Source: Ischnura elegans
Taxonomy: Eukaryota > Arthropoda > Insecta > Odonata > Coenagrionidae
DNA: 64,000 bases
Direction of reading: 5' to 3'
Assembly: GCF_921293095.1 (NCBI RefSeq)
Contig: NC_060259.1
Coordinates: 43,629,812 to 43,693,811 of the forward strand
Each line of letters begins with the position of its first letter. Positions within the stretch are counted from its first letter, which is position 1. The notes beneath the pieces are model-generated. The model was not told the DNA's origin, made no database searches, and worked only from the letters and a program-made list of their open reading frames with translations. Below are positions 32,645-44,959 of this stretch, piece by piece. The position numbers were made by a program, and so were the translations under genes.

Positions 32645-33600
32645 CTATCTGAGGACGATTGCAAGATATACAAGGAAATAGAAAACACTTCTGACCGCAG
32701 GGATCTTCAAATTGCCCTAAATCAAGCTTCCCTGTGGTGTAATACTTGGAAATTAAAGCTGAACCCTAAAAAATGCAGCATCATGACTGTTGCGTTAAAA
32801 ACAACCCGTCACTTTCAACTACACCATTAATTCATCTCCCTAGACCAGAGTTACGACGATGAAAGATTTGGGCGTTATAACCGACCCCATACTAAACTAC
32901 TCCGACCAAATTCGGACTGTAAAAAAGAAAGTTATGTTTCTGTTAGACCTTCTTTACCGCTTCACGGAAATTAAGGATCCTATTCACTCCATTCCTATTT
33001 CTCAACGACTGTCTTTCCCATAGTTTTGTATTGCTCTCCAATTCGGTTCTATGTCAGCCCCGACTAACCTAAAATCCTTTGATTGAATCCCCCACTTCTT
33101 AGCCAAAATAGACATAGAATCCCTCATTTATGCAATATGCCCTCTGATCCTGTACTGTCTTCTCTTTCCTTGTCTAATCTGCAGAATCTCAGACTTTAAA
33201 CGGGCATCAACTTTCTACACAATATCTTAAACTCAACTTCTGACTCCCCTGAACTCCTCTCTCTGTTGAATTTTAGATTGGCGACTCGTTCCACCCGCTC
33301 GCTCTCCCTACTCCATTTGCCTATTCCCAGAATCTCCCTGACCAAGCGCTCACCTTTACATCGCCTCTCCTCCCTTCTAAATTCGCTACCCCCTTCCATC
33401 GATCTTTTTTACACCTGTCATGCAAGAAATTCACCGCACAAGCTCTGTCCTATCTGCCTGCCACTTGAATGTTTTACTTTCCCTACTGGTTAATTCTTTG
33501 TTAATTTTTATATTGTTATTGATTTGTGTCTAATTCATTTTGTTGTTAAAAAAATCTCACTGTAAATTGGCATCGCGACTGTATGTGAAAAATTACTTAA
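32645..33600 (+). pseudogene. LINE reverse transcriptase 3' fragment (Jockey/CR1-like)
   Basis: It starts within the catalytic block (LLSEDDCKIYKEI, the DD pair preserved). It then encodes the typical post-catalytic region: LQIALNQASLWCNTWKLKLN followed by PKKCSIMTV, and out of frame TMKDLGVITDPILNYSDQI plus a VKKKVMFLLDLLYR segment. More stops and shifts follow. The C-terminal tail and 3' UTR extend to about 33600, where a solo LTR is inserted or abuts. Block order matches non-LTR retrotransposons of the Jockey/CR1 type. It is 5' truncated, as expected for incomplete reverse transcription. Confidence 0.75.
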
Positions 33601-33610
33601 ATGAATATAT

Positions 33611-34847
33611 TGTGACGAAAAGCCTCGTCACGGCGCATTCTGCGTCCATCTCTTCTCCCCGATTCATATTGGCGCGCGGCATCAGCGAGTGATGAGCGAC
33701 CTTCTTTTCTTTTTCCTATGTTGTCTGCTAGAATTTAGCATGTCTCTTGTTTTGTAAAGGGTATATAAGGCCCGGTATTGTGGGATGTTGGTGGATTCCT
33801 GAGAAAGCGGCAGTTGTTCCGCTAGAGAAGACGGAGGTCAGCTGTGACAGTGCCAAGGTGGGGCGACAAGACGGGGTTGCGGCAGACGAGGGCTACGGCA
33901 ATTTCGGAGGTCGGGCAACGCGACCAGGGGAAGGGCGTGCGGAGAGAGAAGCGTGGAGTACAGCGAGACACGAGAAAAGTGTCCTTGCTTTTTCGTCAGG
34001 ACATCACGACATCGTCCAAGGATTTGCGGGAGGTGGTTCCCCGCGATCGACGCATCGTGACCCGGCGGCCAGGATTCGGACCCGCCGCCTTTGACACTTA
34101 AGTACTCTAAACCCTCTCCCGGGACGGGGAAATAATCCCGATCCCTCCCCCGCTCCAGCCAGCCCACGCGCCCTGTACGAAGAAAGTCCCCCAGTGTGCA
34201 CGTGTGTCATCCTAATACTCATGTGGCTTCTGACACAAGCTCACGTCTCTCTTTCTCGGTCTGAAGACCATTTTTAATTGTATCACGATTCTCCCGTTCT
34301 CGTCATCCCATCTGGTTGACGTCAGACTCATTTTTGATTGAACAGAACGTGGAGCATGTAACATTTGAAAGTAGAACGACGAACATTACTCATAATTGCC
34401 TTTGAAGTGCAGCAAGATTTCGAGTGCCCGTGTCATAGCAATCTCTGAGAGTATACAGTGTTATTTTTGTCCATTTTTGTTCATTTACCCCAATAATCAT
34501 CTCATCCCTCATTTATTAGATATAAGATTTCTCTTTCTTTTTGTGTATGGCATATTTGCTTCATTTTTATTTCTGCAAGTGTATCATTGATGTCTCGCCC
34601 AATTCAGCATCACTATTCCATCCCTCATTAGCGTTTAAGGACAGAAGTGTTCGTTTATTTTTCTCTAATAAATTTTTGTATGACAGTCATTCGCTGTGTA
34701 CGAGGTCATTCATCCCCTTGCTGTGCCGTTGTGTTTAATGCCGCGAGTTCCCATCTTGACCGCGAGCCCCAGAACCTACGAAAAATTAAGAACTCGGATA
34801 ATAATCTCAGTTCGACGGTGCATGGCTCACGGGAGCGTTCCGTCACA
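33611..34847 (+). mobile_element. Solo LTR, about 1.24 kb
   Basis: It begins TGTGACGAAAAGCC and ends GAGCGTTCCGTCACA, so the ends form a TGTGACG...CGTCACA inverted repeat. ATAT flanks both sides (33607-33610 and 34848-34851). The first 22 bases fold into a hairpin (GTGACGA/TCGTCAC). A TATA box, GTATATAAGG, lies at 33761-33770 and an AATAAA at 34667-34672, in the right order for U3-R-U5. No internal retroviral-type coding region is attached. I infer LTR-LTR recombination left this solo copy. It is unrelated to the short LTR proposed at 61.3 kb. Confidence 0.75.
33761..33770 (+). promoter_or_regulatory. TATA box of the solo LTR
   Basis: GTATATAAGG, 150 bp inside the LTR. It would drive transcription rightwards if active. 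Confidence 0.6.
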
Positions 34848-34851
34848 ATAT

Positions 34852-37428
34852 ATACATGTGATTTTCACTTGCTTCACATTATTTATTCCTGGAAAGCCTC
34901 GCGTAGTTCTTTGTAAGTGATAGGGTGGTTTCCTTTTATTTTTTATTGCCTTAATCGAAAGATCATTACTCCTGGAGTACGCATTTCAAACTTTTAGATT
35001 TTATATGACGATATCTACTTTTCGATTGAATGAAATGTGAAAATTTTCAAGCGCGCGAAAACGCGACGGCTAAGTAGGAATGATGGGAAAAGCCCGTGTG
35101 ACTTATTTCTGGTTCCAGCTATCGCCGTGTGAGGTGACCTTGGGGCGAGGCTTTCAGCGCTGATACGACGCAGGCTGCTAGCAGGTAGCTGAGTACTCTG
35201 TTAGCAGGTAGGGTTTGGCTTAAGTAAGGATTATTATTACCCTATCAAATGTAGGAAACTTACCGAACTTGGGCAATTTTAATGGCTGATTATTAAGTGA
35301 TGTTTCCCTGAGCTCTGTGCCTCATGCATGCATTAGTAATCTAAGACGATATAAAACTCCTATCTACTCGTATAGAAACTAGGTCCCTGTGACGTCACGT
35401 GGAGTGGCATCGCATGGGCGCCAATCTGGCCTTTTTCAATGCGGTTAAAATTGACCATTGCCATTCACCTAAACTGGGATTTCTAAAACCAAATAATTCG
35501 TATATTATGAATACACTAATGGTGGGTAACGAATCGCAATCAATGCCTTTCGTTTTCTTTGATGAAGGAAACTACCCTATTGGTACAAGATTAGCAATAA
35601 ATAGCGCTCGATTGGAAGCGGGCGTGATTGAGCCTCCTGTTTGGCACACGCGCCTGTGTTAAATTTTTCTGTCAGCATCACTTATAGCTGTGCAGCAAAT
35701 TTTATATGATATTAGTCTGTTTTGATGTGAAAACTATGGCCGGCACGTTTACATTACTCTTGTGGGTACCTCGGCAGGTGGCTTGCTTCCTTGCCTCTTG
35801 CACAGGGGAGGGGTAATGGGTGCATTTTGTTCCTCCATTAATTATAAATGTGTTCCCAGGTGACAAAAAGTTCAATAAAAAAGGCCAATTTTTTTGTTCG
35901 TAAAAAATTTTTTGCCAAATGTTGAAATTTAAGGAAATAAAAAAATCAATGCGGACCATCAGGGTGGCCCGCGAGCGCAATCGCGTGACAAAATTTAACG
36001 CGCCCTCTGAAGGGTGAAAGAAAAGTGGTCTCATATTCCTGTTCAAGTATCTAAGCGTTTGCCCAAGCGCTAACGCTATCAACTGATTTGAGCGGCACAT
36101 TTTTGACCATACAAGTATTGACGCGAAAGGTAGTGTAAATGAGTGATTCGTGTAAAACATCTTTTCATCCTTTTAGGGGCTCAGTGTAGTGAGAGTAAGC
36201 TACCAAACCTGGCACGAAATTTTCACGGGATTGGCATAAAATTGAGTTGGTGAAATCATCCCACTGCAATTGAGAGAATCTCTTAGTTAAACAATCTATA
36301 TATGTTTCAGGTTATCTTCAAGATCTACTACTTTGAGAACGAGTTTCGTAGCAATTTTTTATATAAATAGTGTTAATTTTAACGAACATTTTTCCATGAA
36401 TTCGTTAATGAAATTTAAATTATAATCCATCGTATTTTTAATAGGATAACTTGTGCCCTTCTTGGAAAATTGCGTTCCATTTGTATTTATTTGATTCTAT
36501 TTCAGTCCGCTCTCGATAGAATCTCATTGCAATTCAATTGCAAGTGTGGATGTAGCATGGAGCCAAATCAGGATTACTTTGTCGTCCGTCAAATGGGGAG
36601 TAAAGCTGCTGGCGTGGGGGCACCATCGTCTCAGGACGACACAGGTAGCATTACGGCTGGTTAGAGCCCGTCTCTGCTTTTTATCCGCCATTTACCGATT
36701 AGTCAATTTCTCACTCTCGTACTCACCTATCTTCGCGGAAAAAATTATCTCATACACCTAACACAATCCTATATCACCATCTAATCTAATGAGAACTCCA
36801 GCACGAGGACCCCATTTAATTGTGCCTAAGTTCATCTTAAAATGTTCTTAATTGGTTTTCTTCATTACCTATTCACTTATGGGCCATTATTTTCCTGGGA
36901 ATTCATTTCTATACCGACTGTCTGAGGTACTATTTCATGCAACGAAGACTAGTAATAGCCTCCTCAGTACCGGGACATATACCTTTATGTTTGGGCTGAA
37001 TTTCATTTTTTTCTTGTTAATTGGATGTTAACAAACAACAGTAGCAATTTATATGCTACTGTATGATGCTGTCATCATCTGTCAATGAACAAGTTTCAAT
37101 GACGACATTTCACTTAGCCAAGCGGGAAAAAATTCAAACGTCGATGTATTGTATACAATACGCCAGGACCGAGGAGGATAGATAAAATCCTGATTGTTTA
37201 CACTTTTTTATATCCGCGTTCTTTCAATTTCAATTAATTTATTATCGTGGGCCTTTTTGGTCCATGAGATAATTTACAAGTGCACAACAATTCAGGAAAA
37301 ATCATTAAAACAAAAGTACAAAGAAGAAACACGACAGTAAGGCTCAGTAAATACAAAAATATTTTTAAAAAACAAAGGAAAAAAAAGAAAATATAAATCT
37401 AGAAATAGAAATCTAGAAAATATAAAGC
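34852..37428. other. No recognised gene
   Basis: The largest frames are a 152-codon minus-strand frame (35702-36160) and an 87-codon plus-strand frame (35399-35662). Neither has a known domain. TGACGTCACG at 35391-35400 is a CRE-type palindrome followed by GGCGCCAATCTGGCC, which has the look of a dispersed repeat. No second copy is in the window. Confidence 0.35.
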
Positions 37429-37436
37429 ATGTACAC

Positions 37437-39523
37437 TAGGGTGCCTCGTTTTGCCACTTTTTTAGGAGCGAATCTTAATACTCGGAAAAAGTTGCGTACC
37501 CGGGTAGGTATTACAGATATAATTTTTTTAATTGGTTAATATCTTCTGTTCGCCATTTTGTCTTGAAATTTCGAAATTTTTAGCGAAAAACATTTAAAAT
37601 GTAAAAAATTCATATTTGGTTTTAGCAAGAACTCATTTTTTCCAATGGAGTATAGCATTGGTCTTTCCTTGGTATTTAGACCAAGTACATCAGCTCTACT
37701 GCTTTTAGTTATCGAGAAAATGACCTTCTATCGTGTCACCGAAAGCAGTTTTGAGGGATAGGCAAACCGCAACACGCCGCCTCATTTTACGCCATGCATG
37801 CGATAAATGCCGCGAACTAGAGATGTTTTTCAGTCAAAAACGTTGAAATCATGTCTGAAGCTGTCAAGGGTAGTCACTAGGATGTGATTATGCTCTTTTA
37901 TGCCATCGCCGACTTTATTGACCGTATTTTAATGTAACAAGATATCATTGAAGATGGTAACTATCGTTCGGGATTCACTATAGCGGTTTTATGTCCCTCC
38001 AGGGTCAAATTCACCTCTCCTGTGGTCAGGAAAGGGGGTTTTCTAAGTATTATCCAGCAAATGTGCAATTCCTCGCTCACTTATCCAGAAACGCTAGCCA
38101 AGCAACCCACCTCAACCGCAACCACTCGTGGAGGTGGCTTCACTAACGGCTACTCCGCCTCCTCCACCCAACTAACCAACCAAAATAATGCAGACCAATT
38201 TATTTGTTCTGAATCGTCACCGTCCGCAAATATAGCGAAACATTGAAATTTTGATTGCAATTTTGGTATAACTTGCCTTGAAATCAAAGTGGATCGGATG
38301 ACGCCATCCCTGGCGTTATTACCACACACATAGGTAGCCGCTTAGGAGACTAGCTTCACTGTCCGTTCCACTGCCATTGTGTGACAGAGATATACGGCGA
38401 AGGACTCTTTTGGGGGAGTATTTTCAGGAAGAGACAGTTTTTCTACTTTTTCTACAATTGATATATTCCTCACAACTGGTAGTACGACAATAGAAACATT
38501 GGTGCTTTCCCAGTGAATCATTTCTCCATAATCCGCATGGCCCCGACAACTTGAGTATCCTCATAGTATTCACTATCATTCAAATACGGCAACCGTTGAT
38601 TCAGATGATTTGAGTTTATGCCTCTCATTTATATGATTACGTTCAGCCCTTTATTGCATTTTTTGGCATAAGGATGTCAATGGTTCCAATTAGGATCCAA
38701 TGGTTCTTGGACATCGCAGATCCACAAGTAGCTGGTAACTCCTCTAGGATAGAAACATTTTTTCCTTTTACAGACACATTTGGGAAAATTCGCACATTTG
38801 CAGAAGGCTATATCAGATACTTCCGTCGCCTCCTTAGTAAAACACTTCAACAAGTCATACATTTTTTTAAAGTACCATTTTACTCAATAGGATTTAATTT
38901 GCCCTATTTTTTCATCATGTAGCGTGAGATGATTTGAAGTACTCTGGTTTGCGTACTTGCTGGAATAGAGGCTATTTTCCAAATGGCACATATCTTGTCA
39001 GAAACTTCAGTGATGTTTTCGTACGCGAAGATATGGTCAATACAGTCGGCGATGGCATAAAAGAGCATACTCTCATCCTAGTGACTACCCTTGACAACTT
39101 CGTACATGATTTCCACATTTTTGACTGAAAAACATCTCTAGTTCGCGTCATTTATCGCAATGCATGGCGTAAAATGAGGCGGCGTGTTACGGGTTGCCTA
39201 TCCCAAAAAACTGCTTTCGGGGACACGATAAAAGGCCATTTTCTCGATAGCTAAAAGCAATAGAGCTGATGTACTTGGTCTAAATATCAAGAAAATACCA
39301 GTGTTATACTCCATTGGAAAATATGAGTTCTTGCTAAAACCAAATTCAAATTATTTACATTTTTAACGTTTTCCGTTAAAAATTTCGAAATTTCAAGACA
39401 AAATAGTGAACAGAAGATATTAATCGATTAAAAAAATCATATCTGTAATACCCACCCGGGTACGCAACTTTTTCCGGGTATTACGATTCGCTCCTTAAAA
39501 AAGTGGCAAAACGAGGCACCCTA
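37437..39523. mobile_element. hAT-like element with very long inverted ends
   Basis: It starts TAGGGTGCCTCGTTTTGCCA and ends in the reverse complement. ATGTACAC is directly repeated outside both ends (37429-37436 and 39524-39531). Homology between the inverted ends continues for about 515 bp (37437-about 37950 and about 39010-39523) with scattered differences. An 8-bp target duplication plus a TAGGG terminus fits the hAT superfamily; P-type elements also make 8-bp duplications. The 1.05-kb interior has no recognisable transposase. A 61-codon minus-strand frame (38677-38862) has a Cys cluster, CKCANFPKCVCKRKKC, that might be a relic of a zinc-binding protein. The arm divergence shows it is old. 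Confidence 0.85.
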
Positions 39524-39531
39524 ATGTACAC

Positions 39532-41099
39532 TTGCTATGCAATTGCTATTGTATCCCGAATGCGGATACCCGGGATTCTAGCTGCACAAAGTTTCCAGAC
39601 ATTATGAATACATTGGCAACAATATCACTATTTATTCACTTACCTTGACGGTAACGCTTCGCGATGAGAGAAAACTATCGCAGTACACAATTTTGCTCTT
39701 GTTCGATGGCATTTTGCACTACGCTAAACAAGTGCAAAAGAATATTCATCACTTTCCTGAAATCGTTTACGCTCTCTTCTCTCCCCTGACCCAATATCAA
39801 AGCATGGACTGCATCATCTAAAAATGAATAAGCAGCTTACCGCTTCCATTACCTTCTGTTTCATCAGGAACATATTTCAAAGTACATCCGCGGGTGCTGA
39901 CAGGCAATTATTTGCCATGTCACCCTTGTGGCCAAGATTCAATCCAAAGCCTTTGAGTTTCCAAACAGGTTCTCGTGGCTATCACTTTGCATCTGATCCT
40001 CTTCATCACATTGAGATGAATTCGAAGCACGTGCGCCCCCTCGATTTGCACATCCAGGAATTTACCCGCCATACTTTCAACTTTTCCTGTGTTTTCGGCT
40101 CATAACTAGACTTAGTTGTTATAGAAAAGTAATCCGCACAATATAGCTAGAATCAGTGTCAGTAGCAAGAGTCGTTCAAATGACCCATTTAACGAAATGA
40201 GTTTGGTTATAAAAACTTTAACTGCATACAGCGTTAGTAAAGCAAAATATGCTTGTCAATATTTTTTATTTATTCTATTTTCTGATAAGCACATGCATTG
40301 GAATGTGAATTTGAAGGTTGACTGATGTCATACACAATAGCTAATACACAACTAAAATTAAAATCCGAATGGATTGAATTCAGCTAATACACATTTCAAA
40401 ACTATGGCTTGCGTAAATATTATCGAGTAGATATTGAGAAGGATCAGTAAATTCTAGCTATTTTTGTGTAATTTGAATTATTTATTGATTGTATTATCCT
40501 ATTATAATTGTATTTTCGTGCTCAGGACAGCATTTCCATTCGAAATTAGCCGTTTAAATATAGTGCCGTCAAATTTAGTTCTTAGTAAGCATTAATGCTT
40601 AGCGAGTAAAAAAAAGTTTATGCTAAGAAACGTTGGGAAAACGAAGTTACCGCAGCACGATAGGTTAGAAAATAGCTCCATTTGGTCAGCCTGGACACTT
40701 GAAGTCAAAGTTGTTTGAATTGATAGGGCGATCGCATGCTCAAAACCTTAAGAATGAATGTAAAATGAAATAGGTTATGATCAATAAGTTTAAAAATCCT
40801 ACATGCATCTAAATTCTTCTATCAATCACCATGAAGCTGTTTATCTTCATAATTTCACACAATTGTAAACTCCACAATTATTTTCATGTTAATCGACCCA
40901 GGTCTCGGCAGCTGAGTTGCATCTACTAATTAACTTGAAATTGGAAGAAAGAACGTACTTGAAAATAACTCGACAGCCGAAACCGGTTCTCTGTAAAATT
41001 AACTGTGGAAGTCTCAAAAGTCTCTTCATTGCTAAACCAACTTCTAGGTCCCATAACTCTATGCAAGAGTCCAGAAAATGGCACTGAGCGGCCGAAATC
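39532..41099. other. No recognised gene
   Basis: AT-rich. GCCGAAACCGG at 40976-40986 echoes the GAAACCGG word of the foldback at 10159 but lacks the rest of the core. Frames up to 93 codons show no domain. Confidence 0.4.
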
Positions 41100-41199
41100 C
41101 GGATCATTATTATAGTATTCTAAAGATTAAGGCCCCCGTTCCCCCCCCCCCCTTCCCCCCGTTCAATATCCACAGCTTTCATCTTTTTTGTATGGAGTT

Positions 41200-42307
41200 C
41201 TTGAGAAGCATTCTGGGAGCCTCCCTTTCCTTCAACCACTTCCCTCTTCAATTCACATTAAAGGCAAACCCTTTCATTCTATCTAAATATCCTATTCTTT
41301 TCCTTCCTCTCCCTCGTTTACTTAACATTCTACCTTTTACCACAGTTTTCAACATCCCCTCCCCGCTAAGAACTCGCTTCATCCATATCCTCTGTCTCCT
41401 CCGTATCTCATCTTAAAGCTGCCTCTCCTCACCCACCATGTCCAGCACTTCGTCGTTCCTCCTCCTCTCCGCCCACTTCACCTTCTCTTCGCCGCACCCA
41501 CATCTCGAGAGACTAGAGACTGAAGTCCCCTCGCTGACTGTTTATTACCGCCTGATCATTCGTGAACTTAACTGATTTAACCATCATTCCTCCCACTTTT
41601 ACTCCAGCTTCCAACTCATCCAACGCTTCTCTTACCATTTCCTCAGCGCAAACGTTAAAAAGCCGCGGCGATAATGAACAGTCTTGCCTCACTTCTCGGC
41701 CAATGCTTGTCCACCCAGATTCTCCGTCCACTACCCTCACTTTTGCAGTCCTATTCCTCCAATTTACACATTTTATATTCTTAGAATATCCATTAACTTT
41801 ATCCAGTTCACTCTTTCAAATGCTTTTGCAAAAATTCGCGAAACAGGCAAACATGTTCCTCTGCACGAAGCACCTCATTATCGCTATTCCATCACGAGTT
41901 AACTTTCCTTTCCCAAAACCAAACTGATCTTCACCCAAATACTCGTTTTCTCTCGCCTCCATTCGTCTGTTCAATATCCTAAGTACCACTTTCGCCGCAT
42001 GCGATATTAGGCTAATCATCCTATAATCTCCGCATTCCACAGCTTTCCTCTTTTTCGGTAGCGGAATTAGAACCGTCATAACGAAATCCTTCGGCCAACA
42101 TCCCTCCTCATAGATCCTGCCTACTAGTTCGAAAAATCTTTTCTTTCTAATCCTCCATACATTCTTCAGAAACTCACACGGTATACTATCCACACCCCCT
42201 GTTTTAACCCTCATATCACGAAGAGCTCTCTCGATTTCCGCATCTAAGATCCCTGACCCAAGACTATCCTCGTCCATTGCACTTTCCTCCTCTAAAGTCA
42301 ATCTCAC
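41200..42307 (-). pseudogene. LINE reverse transcriptase, broken
   Basis: The frame 42307-41816 covers the N-terminal and finger blocks: KTGGVDSIPCEFLKNVW, LIPLPKKRKAVECGDYRMIS and EDQFGFGKGKLTRDGI. A shift follows. The expected AFERVNWIKLMDIL block lies out of frame near 41800. The frame 41740-41513 then carries REVRQDCSLSPRLFNVCAEE and KSVKFTNDQAVI. The catalytic FADD box is FTND here, so the first Asp of the pair is Asn and the enzyme could not work even if the frame were whole. The tail with IRRRQRIWMKRVLSGEGMLK follows. Confidence 0.85.
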
Positions 42308-42610
42308 CGGCCAATCCCTTCTGTCATACCGATCCTCTACGTAATTCTTCCATCTACTCTGTACCTTTTCTCACTCGGCTAGTATCCTTCCATCTTTAGC
42401 CTTAATTTTAGACACCCTTGCCCTCTTTTGCCACCCTATAGTGACTTAACTTTTGCGTACAGCGCGCCTACCTCTCCTTCCTTCTAAAACATTTCCATCC
42501 TCACCCTGTCTTTTTCACAAAGCCTCCCTAGCCCTCTTAGTTTCATCTCCCAATATTCCCTGGACTTTTTCATGTGTATCTTCGTCCTTTATGATGATTG
42601 ACCCACGTGT

Positions 42611-43147
42611 TTATAATGAATAACTTGTTTCTCCACAAAATTCTGCCTCGATATCTGCCCTGCCGTTCCGCATTCCTTGTCTAAAGTCTCCTATTTCCTG
42701 TCCACCCCTCCTTTCCCCGACTGAGGCGTGCCAGTACCCCAACACTACTAGAATTTTGTTGCCCAAAGTTTCTCTAATTATTTCCTCGAGCTGTCCATAC
42801 ACCTCATCTATTTCTTCATCGCTATAATTACTAACGGGCATGTAAACTTGAGGCACAACAAAGTTGGTCGGACGTGCCTCTAATTCTACCGCCAGAATCG
42901 TATTGCTTATCTGGTCTATACATACCACATGCTTACCGATCTTCCCGTTTAGTACTAAAGCTACCCCTTGCTGACTTTCCTCCCCACCATTATTAAAAAC
43001 CCTATACCCATAACTCAAATAGTCCCCACCATCTTTCCACCGCACTTCACAATATTCTAAGATATCTATCCTCCCTTTATCAATTTCCTTTTTTATATAT
43101 TCTAACTTCCCCGCCCTCATCATTGTCCTCACATCCCACGTCCCCAC
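42611..43147 (-). pseudogene. LINE AP-like endonuclease, partial
   Basis: 178 codons starting MGTWDVRTMMRAGKLEYIKK, the usual GTWNVRTM start of the exonuclease/endonuclease/phosphatase fold in these LINEs. QQGVALVLNGKIGKHVV and VVLGYWHASVG (GDFNA-type box, with D and F replaced) follow. The expected C-terminal catalytic SDH region is missing or out of frame. It normally nicks target DNA to prime reverse transcription. Confidence 0.85.
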
Positions 43148-43589
43148 ATTTATAGCTGACTCTTACTTCTCCATCTTCTTGGTCTTCTTTTATTCTTTCT
43201 TCATTGCTGCTGCTCTTGATGATGATAGGTCTCCGTAAGGACTTCGTATGTTAACGACCCCGAGGACCCTGCCGACCTCGATGCCGTGAACGGCACCCGC
43301 CCTTGCGGACGGGTCCCATTCGATGTGTTTCCGAGGCTCATTTCGTTGTAATCCATGTTCTCACGGAAAAGATAGTTGGTAAGGTTTCCCACTTCCATTT
43401 CAACAGTGTTTTTTTACGTGACAGCATCACATGGACTACCTTTGACCTGGCTCCTACCCTTCGACCTATCTGGCATAGGTGGTCTACTGGGAATTATTTA
43501 GAATTACCCCTGCCTGTACAGTTCTAGGGGTCATGGGAACGCGTAAGCCTTTCCACCGTGACAAGGTTGTAGCCAAAGGGAAATGAAAT

Positions 43590-44570
43590 CCGGATCAGTC
43601 AATATTAAAGTAAGTGAAGAGTTTAAAATTGTGTTATATTGTGAAGAGAGCAGAAATTATTTTAACAGGATTTTGAATGTGGAATCTACAGACAAATATA
43701 CAATAAGTGAGTGTATGCCTTGCGTTCGCTGTATAGACAGGCATAGCTGCCGCAACTCGCGCTAAGCAAGATTAAAATTAGTGCAGAGTTTACAACGACG
43801 GCCAAATTCTGTTTTCTATAGTCGCATTAGATTGATTACAGTTTCACGTCGACCTTGAGACGAAAGCAGGATGGCTTTTGAAATTGTATTCAATCGAAAA
43901 CGATGAACGCTGCGGCGGAAGCCTCCGCACGAATTTCAGAGTTTACAAGTGTCTTATGCATATTATGAGGAAAGCGGAAATAGCTTCAGCTATGATTTTG
44001 ATTTATAATTTGAAATAAAATATTATACAAGTGCGTGTACCCCTTGCGTTCTCAGTAGACGGGCATTATTATCATTACGTACACTGCCAATAAAATTTTC
44101 CCGCTATGCAGCCATCTTCTCCTCTGCCCCCACTCCCACCCATCCCACCTTGCTTCCTGTTATTTCGGGAAGGAAGCAGAAATTGTTTGAACTTTCATTT
44201 TGACTACCGTAAGTCAGTGTACGTCTTTTGTTCGTTGTAGACAGACATAGCTGCCGTAATCCGGATCAGCCAAGATTAAAATCAGTCCAGATTTTACAAT
44301 TGTGTTATATCGTTGGAAGGAAGCAGAAATTGTTTGAACTATAATTTTTACTACAACAATTGATTGTGCGTTTTACGTTCGCTGTAGACAGGCATAGTTG
44401 GCGTAACCCGGGTCAGCCAATATTAAAATCAGTGCAAAGTTTACTATTGTGTTCTATTGTGAAGGAAGCAAAATTGTTCGAATTGTGACATTGAATTTAG
44501 TATTTACAATCTAATACACTACATCTTGCGTTCGCTATGAACGGGCATTAATATCTTGGCGTGTGCTGTC
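43590..44570 (+). repeat. Diverged tandem repeat, about 137-170-bp monomers
   Basis: Recurring landmarks are CCGGATCAGCCAAGATTAAAA, TTTACAATTGTGTTATAT, GGAAGCAGAAATTGTT and TTGCGTTCGCTGTAGACAGGCA. They appear in the same order about five times (starts near 43590, 43756, about 43900, 44271 and 44408). Spacing varies from 137 to about 170 bp. One interval holds an inserted C-rich block (44105-44160). This is an old satellite-like array lying just upstream of the LINE. Confidence 0.65.
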
Positions 44571-44930
44571 AAAAATTTCCCCGCTTCTACCCCCCTCTAC
44601 CCATCCCACCTGCCTCCCCTTCCCCCTCCCTTCAGTCCCTTTCGTGTCCTCTTCACTCGTCAACACATTCCTACTCCCACTTGAACCCCCCAAGGCCCCG
44701 CTCCTCCCCTCCCCCTCTGCCTTTTCCTAACCCCTTCACCTCTTTCAAGACCTCTCCTGTCGCCTCTCCCTCCCTGACATCGCCGTCGTGACCCTTCCCT
44801 CCCCGCCTCCGCCTTTGCCATCCTTCCCACTTCATTCCTTTTCCTTTATATCCTTGTCCCTTCACCCAATCTCCTTCTACCTTCCTTCTCCCCACCCTCC
44901 TCCGCATACTTGACTCCCTCCTCCCCAGGA
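44571..44930 (+). repeat. Polypyrimidine tract
   Basis: About 350 bases of nearly uninterrupted C/T (plus strand). No coding sense. The 78-codon minus frame is a Gly/Lys/Arg low-complexity translation of it. Such tracts can form triplex DNA. Confidence 0.7.
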
Positions 44931-44959
44931 TAATTTGTATGCCACCATTTATTTTTCCG
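44925..44959 (+). repeat. Direct repeat, first copy
   Basis: 35 bp beginning CCAGGATAATTTG and ending TTATTTTTCCG. It is repeated with one mismatch at 45616-45650, 691 bp away. This copy marks the end of the polypyrimidine tract. Confidence 0.7.

Larger units (their letters stand above)
41100..43560 (-). mobile_element. AP-endonuclease LINE, degenerate
   Basis: Minus-strand non-LTR retrotransposon. In order from 43.56 kb: a 5' region (to 43150), an AP-like endonuclease (43147-42611), a broken linker (42610-42310), reverse transcriptase pieces (42307-41513) and a C-terminal tail that in antisense reads GRGRKRIGYLDRMKG (about 41260). The 3' side ends in a C-rich (plus strand) stretch at 41130-41160. 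The combination resembles RTE/Jockey-like LINEs common in arthropods. The clade is not settled. Multiple frameshifts mean the copy is dead. Confidence 0.85.
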
